Source: Blasia pusilla (Eukaryota; Marchantiophyta; Marchantiopsida; Blasiales). From it: a stretch of DNA of 64,000 bases. Below are positions 1-12,560 of the stretch, piece by piece; the stretch's first letter is position 1; each line of letters starts with the position of its first letter. A program made the position numbers and the translations under genes. Under the pieces are notes generated by a model. That model saw only the letters and a list, made by a program, of their open reading frames with translations. It did no database searches and had not been told where the DNA came from. Location of the stretch: positions 44,330,001 to 44,394,000 of the forward strand of contig CM114271.1 of assembly GCA_050084515.1 (NCBI GenBank). The letters run 5' to 3'.

Positions 1-1578
1 TATGGTGCAACAAGACAATTTATATTATAATATGAATTCTAAGGTAGGGGGTCAATTCCCCCCTACCTTCCCACATAAATGAAACCCTTCTTGAAAAGGA
101 GGATTCCCTAAAAATTTATAACTCTTTCCATAGTGGAAACTTGTTAACATTAGAGTGGACTAAATATGTGTGTGGATATTTACTTTCTAAGATTGGATTT
201 ACTCTACCATCCACATGCGTTTCTACTAACATTAGAGGTGCACTATCTAGCTTGTCATTCTCTCATAAAATTGAAGAGTAGGATTACAAAATTTAGACAA
301 AATTTAGAGATGTCGAAGCCTCAAGGAGATATGGTGGAGTTGCTATCAAAATATTGAAGGTTAAAGTTGCAAAACTAGAGTCAAAGTTCCAAGAATAGTT
401 GAGTTGAGCCATTTGTATCTTTTGATTTTTCACAGCGGCCTTAGTTTACAAAAATTGAAGAAGCCTTCATTTACTACATGTCCCCATTGATTCGTAATCG
501 GTAGAGAAAGAATGAGTGAATGAATTTTTGCTTTCCATCGATCCGACCCTATGCATCGCACATGCAACAAATTACTTATTGTATTTGGAAACTTATTGTA
601 ACATCACAATCGGTACCTGAATTATAAGGATTGCCATAACTAGAGGGCTATTTTGAACCTCCCTAGTAGATTTTAAAAAATTAGAGAAAATGTGACAAAA
701 GATGGGCATATAATTTAAATTGTCCACTCCTTCATCCTTTATGGCATCTAGCCGTGGAGATAAAATTTAACCTTCTCACAACGCAACTCTTTGTGGTAAA
801 GCTTGCATTTCTCACTGCATGGCTATCGTCGACTTATCTGTTTCCGTCCCTCCACATCTATATCATACTATTAAGCGCGTTAGCTCATTCGGAAGACAAA
901 TGAATGAAGGACATGTATCATGTTTGTCCATGAAGCCGGATCACGACCTTTTTCTTTTAATTTTACCCTATACTAAGCAGAAAACAAGAATGGGTAAGGT
1001 TTTAATAATAAGGTTATTATTAAAATAGATCAATAAAATTATTTTGAATTCAAATATCTTTCCCATGAAATCTCATTGAATCTCTTTAATTTTTCTTATT
1101 TTTTTTCATTTGAAAATTTAAAAGGATTTTTTCAAGGTTCATTCCAATAAATTCTGATAAAAATTCATTTAAAGTTAAATTTTGAGGCAAAATTTATTTA
1201 TTTTTGGGAAAACTAAAAGGATAATATGATACTAATGGGAAAAGAATTATTCTTTAAAATAATGGAAGAATTTTTTTTCCTTATTTTTTTTAATTTTCAA
1301 GTTAGATTTGGAGAAATTTGTAATCCCTCTTTTGGGAAAAAAATTCATCAAAATAATTTTTTTTCTTTTTCTTATTGAAAGATGGGGATTGGAAAAGGGA
1401 TAAATTCTTTTCCCAAAATTAATACATATAATATATGAAATTTTTTTTGAGCCAAGTTAGATATAAAAAAAAATCTATGTTTCATCTTTTTTTATCATCC
1501 TTTTTAAAATTAAACTATTTTCAATCTAATCAAGTGTCCACTAATTTCATATTATCATCTACATGTGGGTCTTTTCAT

Positions 1579-1609
1579 TCCCGATCCCGCACGGGCAAAA
1601 ACTACTAGT
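1579..1609 (+). repeat. Helitron-like 3' terminus
   Basis: A short GC-rich imperfect hairpin (CCCG...CACGGGC) is followed after about ten bases by CTAG at 1605-1608 and then T. That layout (hairpin, short spacer, CTRR, host T) is the standard 3' end of plant Helitrons. No Rep or helicase coding sequence is seen to the left, so this would be a non-autonomous or truncated copy. Its 5' end was not located. Confidence 0.4.
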
Positions 1610-1717
1610 TATTGTTAGCCACAAATGTCTTGACAACAAACATCTCCCTATTTGACCGTCTTTGTGGGTGGCCTCCAAATACTACACATGTTGCCTCTAA
1701 TAATTGCCTACACATGT

Positions 1718-1757
1718 GAGGAAGAATTCTTCCCCTAAAGGAGGAGAATTCTTCCTC
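1718..1757. repeat. Inverted repeat (hairpin) about 370 bp upstream of the CCCH gene start
   Basis: Arms of about 16 bases (GAGGAAGAATTCTTCC and its near-complement) flank a short A-rich loop. Each arm itself contains GAAGAATTCTTC, a palindrome resembling a heat-shock-element array (alternating GAA/TTC). It could be a regulatory site or just a mobile-element relic; the sequence alone does not decide. Confidence 0.4.
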
Positions 1758-2020
1758 ACCCAACTAGCTGGATCCAAACTAGCATTTCATTTTCCACATG
1801 AAGTGTATGGGCGGGGTTGGTGATAGCAAATTTCAAAATTAGATTTCAATTTTTAAAAATCGGGCTGCCACGTTGGAGGACGCTGGCCGCGAGAATGGTG
1901 AATTGACGGACAAGCGGAGTCTCATGAATTATCGAAGTTGTCGTTAATGAACTGCGGTGAGACTGCGTAGGACGAAACTGCGGCCCATGACCTTTAAACT
2001 CGCTGCAGAGAGGGTGGTTG

Positions 2021-2027
2021 ATATAAG
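2021..2027 (+). promoter_or_regulatory. TATA-like box of the ANK-CCCH-RRM-LOTUS-RING gene
   Basis: ATATAAG lies 97 bases before the proposed start codon at 2124, a suitable distance for a short 5' leader. The region 1860-2030 is locally GC-rich compared with the AT-rich DNA before it, as expected of a promoter-proximal stretch. If transcription starts further upstream, an ATG at 1987 opens a 42-codon upstream frame that ends at 2115, just before the main start. Confidence 0.3.
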
Positions 2028-2123
2028 TCCTGTTTGTGTTTCACACAGTTTCCCATCGCCTTCGCCTACGAGAGCGAAACGGAAGAGCTACCGAATCCTC
2101 TCCAGCGGGTGTTAGACGATTGC

Positions 2124-5100
2124 ATGGAATTCGTAAGCGAGGCAGGATCGGCAGTAGCGTTGATGGACACGGAAATAGGCGTTGGCCCGCGGGAGGAGGA
2201 TCAGCGAGGAGAGAAATCGGCAATTCCGCAGCATCACCCCGAGAAAATGCTGCAGAGCGGAGAGGTGGAATCGAACATTGAGACTTCGGAGGAAGCCAAG
2301 TCGGATGCGGAAAATGCTCAGAGAACAGTTTCGAGGTCTTTTAAGTTCTCTGCTTTTCCGTTAAGAGCAATGATTATTCTTGTCTCAAAACTTGCTGAAT
2401 TGATAACTCGGCTTTACTAACGTACAATTGAACCGTGCTTTGGCGTTAATTGTTCAGCTAGTTAAAGATCTCTGCCGGCTTCCGACGTGAACCAATTTCA
2501 GCCGAAAATAACTCTGCATTGGTGAGTTACTTGCAGGCTTCTACGATTGGCTTGCAAGTTTGATTCAACAGCTTCTTTAAGCTCTCTGTTGGAAAGGATG
2601 CCCGTGGATGCGTTGGACGATGAACATGACGGGCAGACAGTTCTGCACTACGCTGCAGAGGAACACTCAGTTCGATGCATCGAATTACTGTTGAAACGGC
2701 GTGCAAAGACTGATGTGAAGTCTAAGGAAGGCCTTGTTGCATTAGAAAGTGCTTTGCGAAGCGAGAGGTATACTCTTGTGACAGTTTCTCGTGAGACTCG
2801 AGTGACATCATCATGTATTAAAGCCTCGTGAGAACGTCCTGCACGTAGATTTAAGAATCTCTGCATCTGTAGATGCGAAATGGAAAGAATAGGCGTTCGA
2901 ACCTCAACAAGCCGAGACATTCTTCCCTTCCGTGGACCTCTGAGATAATACTGAAAAGTTCTTGATTAGCAGACTGCAGATACTAAGCTGGTCTCCTGCT
3001 GACAAAATCACTGAGCTGCTTACCTTAACCAGTGATAAGGTATCCGAAAAACGATCCTATCTTTGAGATCAAGTAAATTTCAATTTGATCTCCACCAAGA
3101 AACTCAAATTGCGCTATTTTTGTTGATTTTCTGTGCTCAAGCTTCATTGCATGAGAATGCAGTTAACTAGTATTCGTTACCCGTGTAATTGTCAGCATGC
3201 CTATAAGCATATAGATTTATGTTCCATCTGTCTAGTGATGACTAGAAACTAACCTTGATATTCAGTTTTGTGCAAACCTCAGTCCATTCTAAAGCTTTTT
3301 CCCACTGATTCTCAATAACCAGGACCTTACAGCGATACAGATCTTAGCTGGTCATACACCAGACGTGCTCGAGATTGCATCTCGATTGATTGTGCATGGC
3401 AACATAGTTGCCTTTGCAGCGCTTCTCGCTGTGACAGGGAACACACTAACCAGCATCCCTGTGCATAGTACCGAGGAGCATGGTGATGGTACACTCTTCG
3501 ATGTTATTGTGAAAAGAGCAATATCATTGGGAGAGGAAGTTCAAGACGGCGAACTGAAGAATGGCGGTTGCTCTGATTTGAAACATATGCTTCGCCAGAT
3601 GCTTTTGAGAGAGCTTGAGCTACTTCTTCGTTGGCACTTAGATAATGGTCAGATTAGTGATAGTAGACATCGTACTCCGCCGACTACGGCTGTCCCCTCC
3701 CCTTTATTACGCGCAGTGCAGGTCCCACAATTCCTCATCAACCTTAAAACATCCGTCTGAAATGCATCCATTGCGCTTTCTTTGGCGAATCTTTCCCTCT
3801 GTAGAGATCATTGAGCTTGGAGGAGGTGAACATGTCGCAAAGAATATTTCCTGATAGGGGTGAATTTCACGTAATAGGTATCAGGATAAGATCCCGAGAG
3901 GGTTTGTGGTTACAAATCTAATTATGGCTCACAACTTCAATGCGCGTTCTATGCAGGCTGGTGATGTAGCTGTGGCGAGTATAATGCTTGATTACAACGC
4001 AGGTGTAAACGATACTGACGGGGATGGTAACACTGCCTTGCACTGGTGTTTGCGGGCTATGTCCAACACCAGAGACATAAGGTCTAAGAGCTCATTTTGA
4101 AAGTCATGACGCCATCGTCAAAGATGTGGAATTATTCAATCTATATTGTTCCAATCTTTGCTGTTTCGTTGGCTATCAAAATTTTCAGAGAACAGTGGCT
4201 GACAAATAACTTTTATAATCAGGCTAGTTTCGAAGTTTGTCAGGAGTGGTGCATCCATAACAGCGGGCAATAGATTAGGATTAACGCCTGTTCACATAGC
4301 AGCCGGCCAAGGCCACCTACAGGCTTTACAGGTGCGTTGCTGATATTCACATTGTTGCTTCATCGAGTCTCCGCGTTTTACTGCTATTGTTGGGACCAGT
4401 ACTTTGTTACAGTATGTCATGATCTTCATTTTTGTAGATTCTACTGGCGGTGGAACCATCTTCGGTGCATGTACATGCAGAAACACGAGAAACTCCTCTC
4501 TTTTCTGCAGTGAAAGGGAATCATTACGATTGTGTCAGGCTCCTTCTCCAGCATGGAGCAAGTCGTCAAGTTTTGAACCTAAGGTTGATTCTTAAAGCTT
4601 TCAACTATGCGAACTTTGTAGTACGGTTTACCCATGCCGTCCGCTCTAAATGTTGTGTTGCAGTGTTCACGCCGGATCGCTGACTTATCTTCCAGAACTT
4701 ATGCATCCAGGGAGTCGTTAACGCTTGGAAAAAGTGTCGTCGACAGAAGTGTCCATGAAGAAAATTATAGATTACCGAATGCGTGTCGTGGTTAGGTCTG
4801 GGTTTAATACCCTACTGAAATGTCGCTGACCATGAGCTCTGGTTACTACAGAAAACAGAGGCCGATTGATGTAGCCGATACATCGGATATGAGAGCTCTC
4901 CTATCGCTCCAAGAATCATCAGGTGGAAATTGGCAAATGATATCTCGTCCGCATTCTCTCCTCAAGCGTAGACAAGCACGCCTCCGAGTATAGGCGTCCA
5001 AGAGCCAATGCAGGTTTTATTGGCAATTTTACCAACATAATTTGATACTAAGCTTTGAACTGTGCAACAGGGAAGGTGAAAAACTTGAGCCTAACCAGGT

Positions 5101-8100
5101 CCTCGGGCATGTTTAGCTCCGAAAGTGATGATGTTTCCTACGATATTGAGCATTTGAAGATTAAAAGTGGAAATTATCAGCCTCTTGATCCTACAGATGA
5201 AAGGTTTGCAACATCACGTTATCTGGATACTAAGTATCGATGCTTTTTTATAAATTGAAAAAGGGCAGGAATACCAAACAACTACCTAAATGATCTTGAA
5301 TCAATTTTAAACTTTAGCGTAAATGCCGAACTGTTCTTTCAGACTTGACAGTCATCATTTATCATCATGACACTCCGGAGCCCGTCAATTTCCCGTGTTC
5401 TTGTTGTTTGTTTGTATCTCTCTTTGGATTAGCCACATTACTGCAGATATTAAATTATTTCACAATAACTGTCTTGTTTGCCCTCCTGGTAGTCTGAAGT
5501 CGCTTGTACCAGCCAAGACAGAAATATGCCGCTACTTTGGAATGCCTGGAGGTTGTGTCCGTGGTGAGAAGTGCTTCTATGCCCATGGAGAAGAAGATAT
5601 CCATGGGAGACCAAGAATCACATCGGGGGATACAAAGCAGGGGCACGGCCTTTCCACCATTGTCGCAACTCCTGCTAGACTGGTGAAAGTTCGTTAAGCC
5701 ACTATGAGATTGCTCATGTTTGTGCATGCGGCTTGAGATCATTTTGGAAGCTATTTCGGAAATAACGCTACATATGATTGTTAATTGTGTGAGTGGTGTC
5801 AGACGTTTCGCTCCTGCAGACACCTGTTGGTCAGATGATAGTCGCCATTTGTCTTTGTGGGAGTAGAGTTCATTATAGACATTTTCTTAACGCGGCGTTG
5901 ATGCTTGAATTGTTGCATGACAGCGTGCCTCAGAAGATTTGAGCAGGAAAATATTTGTTGGAGGTCTCTCACCGTCAGTAGAATCTGGTAAGAGGTAGCT
6001 ACGATTCTAATGTATTCGCATGTTCGTTTCGCTCTCCTCAAAGGAAGGAGCCTTGTTGACAATGATATGCTTGATCTGCTAACAACTGAGCGATGACAGA
6101 TGACCTGCGGGAGTTTTTCGAAGACAACTTTGGTCCCGTAATGGATGCAATTGTCATAGGCAGTCACTCAGGTGATCAAGTCCAGTCTCGTGGTTTTGGG
6201 TTCGTGACCTTCAAGCATGAGGACTCGGTTATAGCTGCAGTTCAGGCGCATTACGTCAACATATTTGGAAAGAAGGTGAGAACGCCATACCGAATATGTG
6301 AAGTGTTTTGGAAAATCAGAGCCTATCCGGGTCTTCAAATCCTCTAAAATTGAATTAGTGTTACTCTTTTTCTGTTGCCATTCATGCTTTCTGTTGTTTT
6401 ACCTATACAGAAGTTTCTTAATACGTGGATCCCTCACTGACTTGGACCATCAAGGTAATTATTTTCTGTTTATCAAATGCTCACACGAATCGCTTCTTAT
6501 CTGTCCATCAGGTAGAGATTAAAGGCGCGGTTCCCCGCTCCGGCCTTTCTACACTTGAAAGTACCAAAGTAAGTTTTGGATTTTCAAGACTTTCCGGAGG
6601 GTCCTCTGAACTTCTTGAGGGTGCCACGTCTCAAATGATCGATCTCTCATCTCTTGAGCTTCTATGTCAAGCAAAAACTGATGTGCAAGCACAATGGATC
6701 CAGTTCATGGGATATCAAGGAGAAGGGGGCGCTTTACCATTTAAACTTTCGTTGAGTGAAGATCAGTTCGCTCCAAAATCTGCTCCTTCCTCAGCATCAT
6801 CAAGTTCACCGAGCACAAGCTCTTCAAGCGCAACTTGGGTCGTGAAGTTCAAACAATGGCTTCCTAAATTTTTGGCTGAAGTTTCCAACCGTCTAAAGGA
6901 AGGAGAATGGTATCCTTTGTCTTCCCTCAAAGGAGATTTTCGAGCGACTTGCGGGCTAGAGCTTGATCACGCAGGCATTGGCTATCACAAACTAAGTGAT
7001 TTTGTTCGCTCCCTGCCTGAGTTATGCAGAATGAAGATTGTACCTGTGGGTAGGGGACCTGCTACTCACATGGTGTTACTCCCGCCATTGGCACGATTGA
7101 CACCAGTTGCTACCACTCTGCAACATAAAGCAGCCAAAGCAAGCGGATCGATCGCAGACAGATCTTTGGTAGATGTCGGCCGCTCTTATGCCGCCGCAGC
7201 CTGTCACGGGTATGCAAACAGTTTGACCAGAAATCTGGAGACCTCTGGTTACCCCACCAGTCTGGTCTCTCAGCCTAGACTTCCTCGACAGCCACCGTCT
7301 CAGTTTGAGTACGGCGAATGCCCCAATCCAAGATACGCGGATGAAATTATTCTTCCAGATAACCTACTTCCCCTCGATCAAATAAATCCTAGTGACAGTA
7401 CCATTGGACATGCTTCCATTCTACCCAGCCAGTATTTGGCACCCAACTCACCCATGCAGGACGTTGACGCTACCTACTTAAAGGAGCTGATTGCTCTTTT
7501 GGATAATACGGAAGGACAGGAGATCGACAATCGACCGGTTCGCTATGATGACTATCCAAGAGAAAGCACAAACTCGTATAGCTCGAACATGACTCAGGCT
7601 ACCTCAGTGGATGACTCAGAGCCACATACGTACCAGGCGCGTAGCGGCACTTCACAGATGCCAATCGAAACGCAAGAAGAGCCGAAGACCCCAGTCAATC
7701 AAGTCAATCTGAAGCCGTTTTCAACCTTCAATCATCCATTTACTGGTTTTCTCCCACTTGAAAGCGGGTCATCTGTTTACAACATGTGGGGAGAAAATCG
7801 AACCAACAACCAGGCCACCATGGAGAGCAGCGTCCAGCAATCTCTCCAGGGGAAGAACTTACGCCAACCGTGGCTGTGGGATGTAAGTCTATGCAGTTAT
7901 GCATCTAAAACGTTTAAGCTTTTATTGTGCAACCAACCTTCAAATTGTTTCTCCGACTGGGTTTTTCGGTGTATGCAAGTTATTTGCGTTTTAGAATGAA
8001 TCCGATCTCCTCCGTCGGCTACATGCTATTTTGTTTTTCTGTGACGCTCAGCTGTCGTACATCCGATTTCAGTCCAAGGTTGACATTGGAATTCGTCCAC

Positions 8101-8417
8101 CTTCTTCTCGCTTTGTTGTTATGCAGGATTCACCACAGAGCATATTATATCCCTACGGACGTGGCTACCCGCAGTTAGCACCAGGGGAGAGACCCATGAC
8201 CTTATTCTCACCGGCAACGAGCAGTCCCGTGGAAGAACAATTTCTTGGAGCAGTTTGTGTGTTTTGTCGCGACCGAGCATCAATGTGGGTTGCGGTTCCA
8301 TGCAATCACTACTCAATGTGTGCTGTTTGCAAAGAAGCCTTACATAGGCTAAAACGCAGCACATCCACTTGTCCTGTATGTGAGTGTCCCGTGGAAAGGT
8401 GGATAGCTCTTCACTAG
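2124..8417 (+). CDS. Ankyrin-CCCH-RRM-LOTUS-RING protein (putative RNA-binding E3 ubiquitin ligase), 15 exons
   Basis: Proposed exons: 2124-2335, 2537-2767, 2973-3039, 3323-3721, 3957-4081, 4223-4331, 4438-4583, 4852-4987, 5076-5203, 5493-5682, 5820-5829, 5934-5987, 6091-6275, 6512-7882, 8127-8417. They join in frame to 1217 residues. Ankyrin repeats lie at about 85-148 and 295-450 (e.g. DGQTVLHYAAEE, DGDGNTALHW, GLTPVHIAAGQGH). A C-x8-C-x5-C-x3-H finger has C530, C539, C545, H549. An RRM spans about 588-676 with RNP2 KIFVGGLS and RNP1 RGFGFVTF. A Ser-rich linker precedes a LOTUS/OST-HTH domain at about 772-855. A C3HC4 RING has C1165, C1168, C1180, H1182, C1186, C1189, C1203, C1206. Known roles of these domains suggest RNA binding coupled to ubiquitination; that is inference. 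Weakest points are exon 9 ends and the 10-base exon 11, inferred only to restore frame between the CCCH and RRM exons. Confidence 0.85.
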
Positions 8418-10440
8418 AAGAGCACACATTCTCGTTCATTTCGTGTTTTCAACCAACTTCAGGCAACATTTCAATATCACGTAGATCAGTGACTGCAAGA
8501 ATATCAGCGTGCTTTAAATTGCATGTTTGTTGGTCAGCGTCACAGCTCCAGCTTTCACGTTGCGATGTTTCCTGGTGCGTTCCGCTCTGGCATAATCCGA
8601 CCTCTGGCGAGGCGTGGTGTCTTCGCGTAGGCGTTCGCCCTTGGAAGGACGGCGCTTATCAGAGATTGCTTCTTCATTTGTCACACTCCGTATGTCGCGG
8701 AAGACACGACTCAACGTAGAACCTACTCACAGGTTTTAGTAGTATTTCATCAGAGTTCGCACTCAGATGTACCGATGCTTTTAAATAAGTGCACCCGCAT
8801 ATTGTAGTATCTCGCTAAAGAATACAGATCTTAATTTCTACCAAGTATGATTTAGTTGTTTCGGCCACTTTTCTTAGATTGCGTTTTCTCAAATCGGGAT
8901 TTTAGCCACTGTACGCTATATTTCAAATATTTCCACCAAATGCATCTCTATCTCCGTGCTGTGTCCCTGAAATGCTCTGGGAATACAGGTTGGACTTGCA
9001 TCCATAAATTGGCATGACCATGTTTCCTATTGAACGTGCCTTTTGATGGGGCCTCAGCCGTTATTTTTGGGACAGCCGATTGCTTTCAAAGAATCACTCA
9101 ATCCACCTTAGTAACATCTTTTCTGGAAGTTGATGGTGGACGGTTGCCTCTATATTGATTCCGACGTGTATGAGAACACCGGTCTCACCATACTGCAGTT
9201 GGATTTAACGGATTTCAATACAAAATTGAGAATTCAACTACTTTTTCTCCAACCCACTACGCCAAAAGGTGGCTATTCTGTTCGTCCATCTTTCTCGATG
9301 GGCGCTCATTTTATTTGGTTTGAAGTCTATACAATGTTGGCCAGGGAAGAAATATGCCCCGGCTTGGCAAAAATACCATGCTTGCAAAGTTTTGTAAGCC
9401 TCTCCAGCAAATCTATATTCTAATTGGAGTTCTAATCGGAGGATGCAGGCTGCTCCTCTGTTTCACACGTGGCAGTAATATTTGTCAAAAATATTTTGGT
9501 GACTTAAGTGGAATTCATACGAAAAGAAATTGATACATAATAAATATTTAAATAGGGATCGGTGCAATACACGGGCCCTAACTAATACTACTAAATTTCT
9601 AGGATTTGCCTAATCTTTCGAAAGTTGAAAATGAGACTTCTCACACTCACATTCTTTAATAATCTCAATTAATTTCTTCATCATCTATATAATTAATAGA
9701 GAATGAGGTTAGAAGAAACTCTTTGTCATGTGTTCTCTTATGGTGTCTACACATGTAATTTTGAGCCAGAGAGTTCAATTAAGAAGAGATGATTAAATTA
9801 AATGAAGGGAAAGGAGAGGTTTTTAAAAAATTGAAGATCACTCTAGTGTCTATTTAAGGCATCCTCCACATGCTCAAAATTTTCTTGGGTGTTTTCCTCT
9901 ACTTCATTATGAAGTCTAGATTTATTACACCTTATAATGTGTAAACTAGTGTTTCTTGTAGCTTCCATAATTAATTTTCACAATTCTTAAGTGCCAATTT
10001 TATTTGATTTCAAATTGCTACATGGGTTCAAGAAGGGAATGATATCATGAGTTGAAAATGTCAAGTGACGAAAGGAAAGGAGTTTGCAAAATAAAAGGGC
10101 ACTTCTCAAATAATTGTATAGAATATAATTGGAAATCTTATGTAAGAAAAAATAATGATAAATTAATAAGATTTATACTTTGTCTTTTTATATAGTAAGA
10201 TAATAAGACAAAATATCAAAAAACTTCTTATCATGTTCCGTAATTCACGTTTGATATTTTGGGAAAGGAAAATGAATGGAAGAGGGAAATTCTTTGATTA
10301 ATAGAAGTTAACTTCTAATCTAATTAATGTGAATTACTTTAGTGGGAGGAGGATGAATAAGTATTATTTAATGTTTTATGGAAAAACAGAATTTCTTAGG
10401 AGAGTGGGCTATTATTATTATGTGGACTCCATTGCCCGTA
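8418..10440. other. 3' flank of the CCCH gene and AT-rich spacer
   Basis: The first few hundred bases are presumably the 3' untranslated region. Beyond that no gene is supported; the longest frame (9130-9423) shows no motif and unremarkable composition. From about 9480 the DNA becomes AT-rich and contains a Helitron-like terminus near 9558-9586. Confidence 0.5.
9555..9586 (+). repeat. Helitron-like 3' terminus, degenerate
   Basis: The string CGGTGCAATACACGGGCCC followed by TAACTAAT closely resembles common plant Helitron ends, in which a GGTGCAATGCACGGG-type hairpin precedes CTRR and a host T. Here the terminal tetranucleotide would be CTAA at 9582-9585 with T at 9586. The hairpin has mismatches, so the copy is old. 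Confidence 0.4.
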
Positions 10441-12560
10441 TCCCACGCATAGGCCTACCTTTCCTACACTTGATTCTGCACCGTATCCATCCCTTTGCAT
10501 GCATCCCTCATGTGATCTTGGCTAACGTTTGGAGGGGTGCGGGGAGCCTACACTATGCTTGCACAAGCCCCACATGAGGGGCTACTTTTTTTTAAATTAC
10601 TTGAAGCAAAATTTGGCCCATGTTCGGCCCACGTAGGAGGGATGCAAGTCGGGTGTAGATGGGTTACAGGCAAGAGTTGCAAGCCGGACGCAGACCATGC
10701 AGGGCACGGGTGCCAAATGGATGCGGGATGACATGTTCGAACTTTTATGGGCAAGTCCATCCCATGGACAGACAAGTCCATTTCTTTGCAACCTTGCCCA
10801 CAAAAATAGAAACCACCATATATGAAGTCTTTATTTGAGAACAGAAGCATTACAAATCTGAAGAGGAGATGAAAAAGAGAATATAGGATCCAATACTACT
10901 TTACCATATACACTAAGGCCCTTCATATACTACGAAGACATGTTCATTTTTCCATCACTTACTCAAGGCCCTTGCAATTGCAAATGCGAAATTATAAGGA
11001 CCCCTTCCATAGTAATCCAAAACCCTGTTGACCAAGGTTTGTACGTGGACAAAGTTTGTATTCACTGACATGTCTGTCCCAAGGACGCATATATCTACGC
11101 AGGCTCGGGTGCCCATGGCCCGCCCCCATCCACAAAGTACACTCGGGCTTGGCCAATACGTACCCTGACCAAGCAACTTGCACTTGCAACCCCTTTTTGC
11201 AAGGCTACACCAAAACGGACAAGCTCGCCCATGTTTGTGGCATGCCTAATCGGTCTCCAACCTAGATTTTATCGACGCCTAGATCGCATGCACAGGTTCC
11301 ATTAGTGGAAATAGGTGCAGATTGGGATGAAGGGCGTAGGCCAAGGTGCGAGCTACAAGAAAGCAACGGGCGCGATGCGGATGAGCAGCGGATCTGACGC
11401 GGGTGCCCTCGCGGGTTGAGTGGTGTGTCTTCTGTGGGCCTAGTGCGTGGGCATAGATCGGGTTGGTGGGTTGTCAAACAGGCCTACTCCGGGCAGCGCG
11501 GGCTGACACGCAAGTCTTATGGGCAAGCAGGCGGGCCTGGCATGGGCTCGCTACGGGCAAGCAAGCCCTAAGCCTGCGCATGGGCTGGCGTCTGGGCCTA
11601 GCTAGCATACAACCTCATCTGGGTATGGCGGGCAGGCTTGGTGCGGGTTTGTGGGCCTTGAGCTTGCATGCGGGCAAGCCCGCTAGGCCTTCAGCCCCCA
11701 TGTGGGCCTTGTGGAAAAATGCTAAAGAAGCATAATTGGTGGGAAATGGCTCTCACACTCACACACCACCATGGAGAACGAAATTTGCAATGAGAGAATG
11801 AGTGGAGGCTAGTCCCCTTCTCAATTATAGAGGGTATGTACAAGCAACCCTAACCCTAATCTTAACCATAGTCTCGAGTTAGACTAACTGTGATTAACTA
11901 ACCCTAGTTAAGATAATCGCGCTTAACGGACTAACCAAGATTAAGCTTCCCTACTTCGTATGAGTACCAACTATAGCATTTCAGGTGTCTCATGAGCTTG
12001 ACTGTAACTCAATCTTCAATAGGCCTGGCGAGCTTGGCGAGTGCTGGCGCTCACGCCTAGCGTGGGCCTTGAGGGTTAACAGACAGGATTGCACACACAC
12101 AAAGTCTATGTCCGTCCTAGGACAAACATGTCCGTGCGTGCCAGGTACTCGCGGCCGCACACCAGCCTACCCCCGGAGCCCGTCAAGCCCATAGTGGGCA
12201 CCCAGGCTGGCCGAGCCTGCATCGGCTTTGTGGCCGACGGCCAAGCCTGCACATGGCGGGCTAGGCTCCCATTGGGCGAGCTTGGCCACCGGCCACAAAA
12301 TTGTGCAGGCTCGGAGGGCTTCGAGGGCAGATCGGATGCGAGTTGCGGATACTCGAGCGGTATGTTCGTCCCATGGATGGACTTGTCAATTTCTCTGCAA
12401 CCTTGCTAGCACGTGAGCGTGAGTTGGTGCACGGGCTGGGTGCGGGCCTAGGTTGGAAACACACGGGTTGCTTACGAGCTAAGGATGAAGCATTCAGTCT
12501 TGGTGCGGGCTGTGCGGGTTGAGGATGGGGGAAGCACGCCTCGTAGGCCTGGGTACGGGC
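10440..12560. repeat. GC-rich degenerate repeat block
   Basis: A sharp change from AT-rich DNA to sequence dominated by GGGC, GCCC, CATGGGC and GGCTTG words. Internal similarity is visible: the stretch around 10750-10800 (GTCCATCCCATGGACAGAC) is related to 12365-12405, and CAAGCCCG/CGGGCTTG words recur in both orientations. Open frames are numerous on both strands but this follows from low stop-codon density in GC-rich DNA and none has a recognisable domain. A related insert sits inside an LTR at 35881-36105, so the block is probably part of a dispersed repeat family. Its class is not recognised. Confidence 0.5.

Larger units (their letters stand above)
1..1986. other. AT-rich intergenic DNA upstream of the first gene
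   Basis: No coding potential is convincing here; the open frames are short and lack recognisable motifs. The stretch contains a 9-bp stem hairpin at 43-67 (arm GGTAGGGGG), long poly-A/poly-T runs at 1060-1520, a Helitron-like 3' end at about 1579-1608 and a longer inverted repeat at 1718-1757, both listed separately. Confidence 0.6.

Noticed and set aside
9130-9423. 97-codon open frame downstream of the CCCH gene
   Set aside because: No motif and no nearby splice or polyadenylation context; probably chance in the 3' flank.
11838-11915. CCCTAA-rich words resembling plant telomere repeat (CCCTAAA)
   Set aside because: Only two or three irregular copies mixed with TTAGTTAA words; no tandem register, so not an interstitial telomere.
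11463-12522. Several overlapping open frames on both strands in GC-rich DNA
   Set aside because: Frames reflect scarcity of stop codons at high GC; no domain, no codon bias, and overlapping on both strands.
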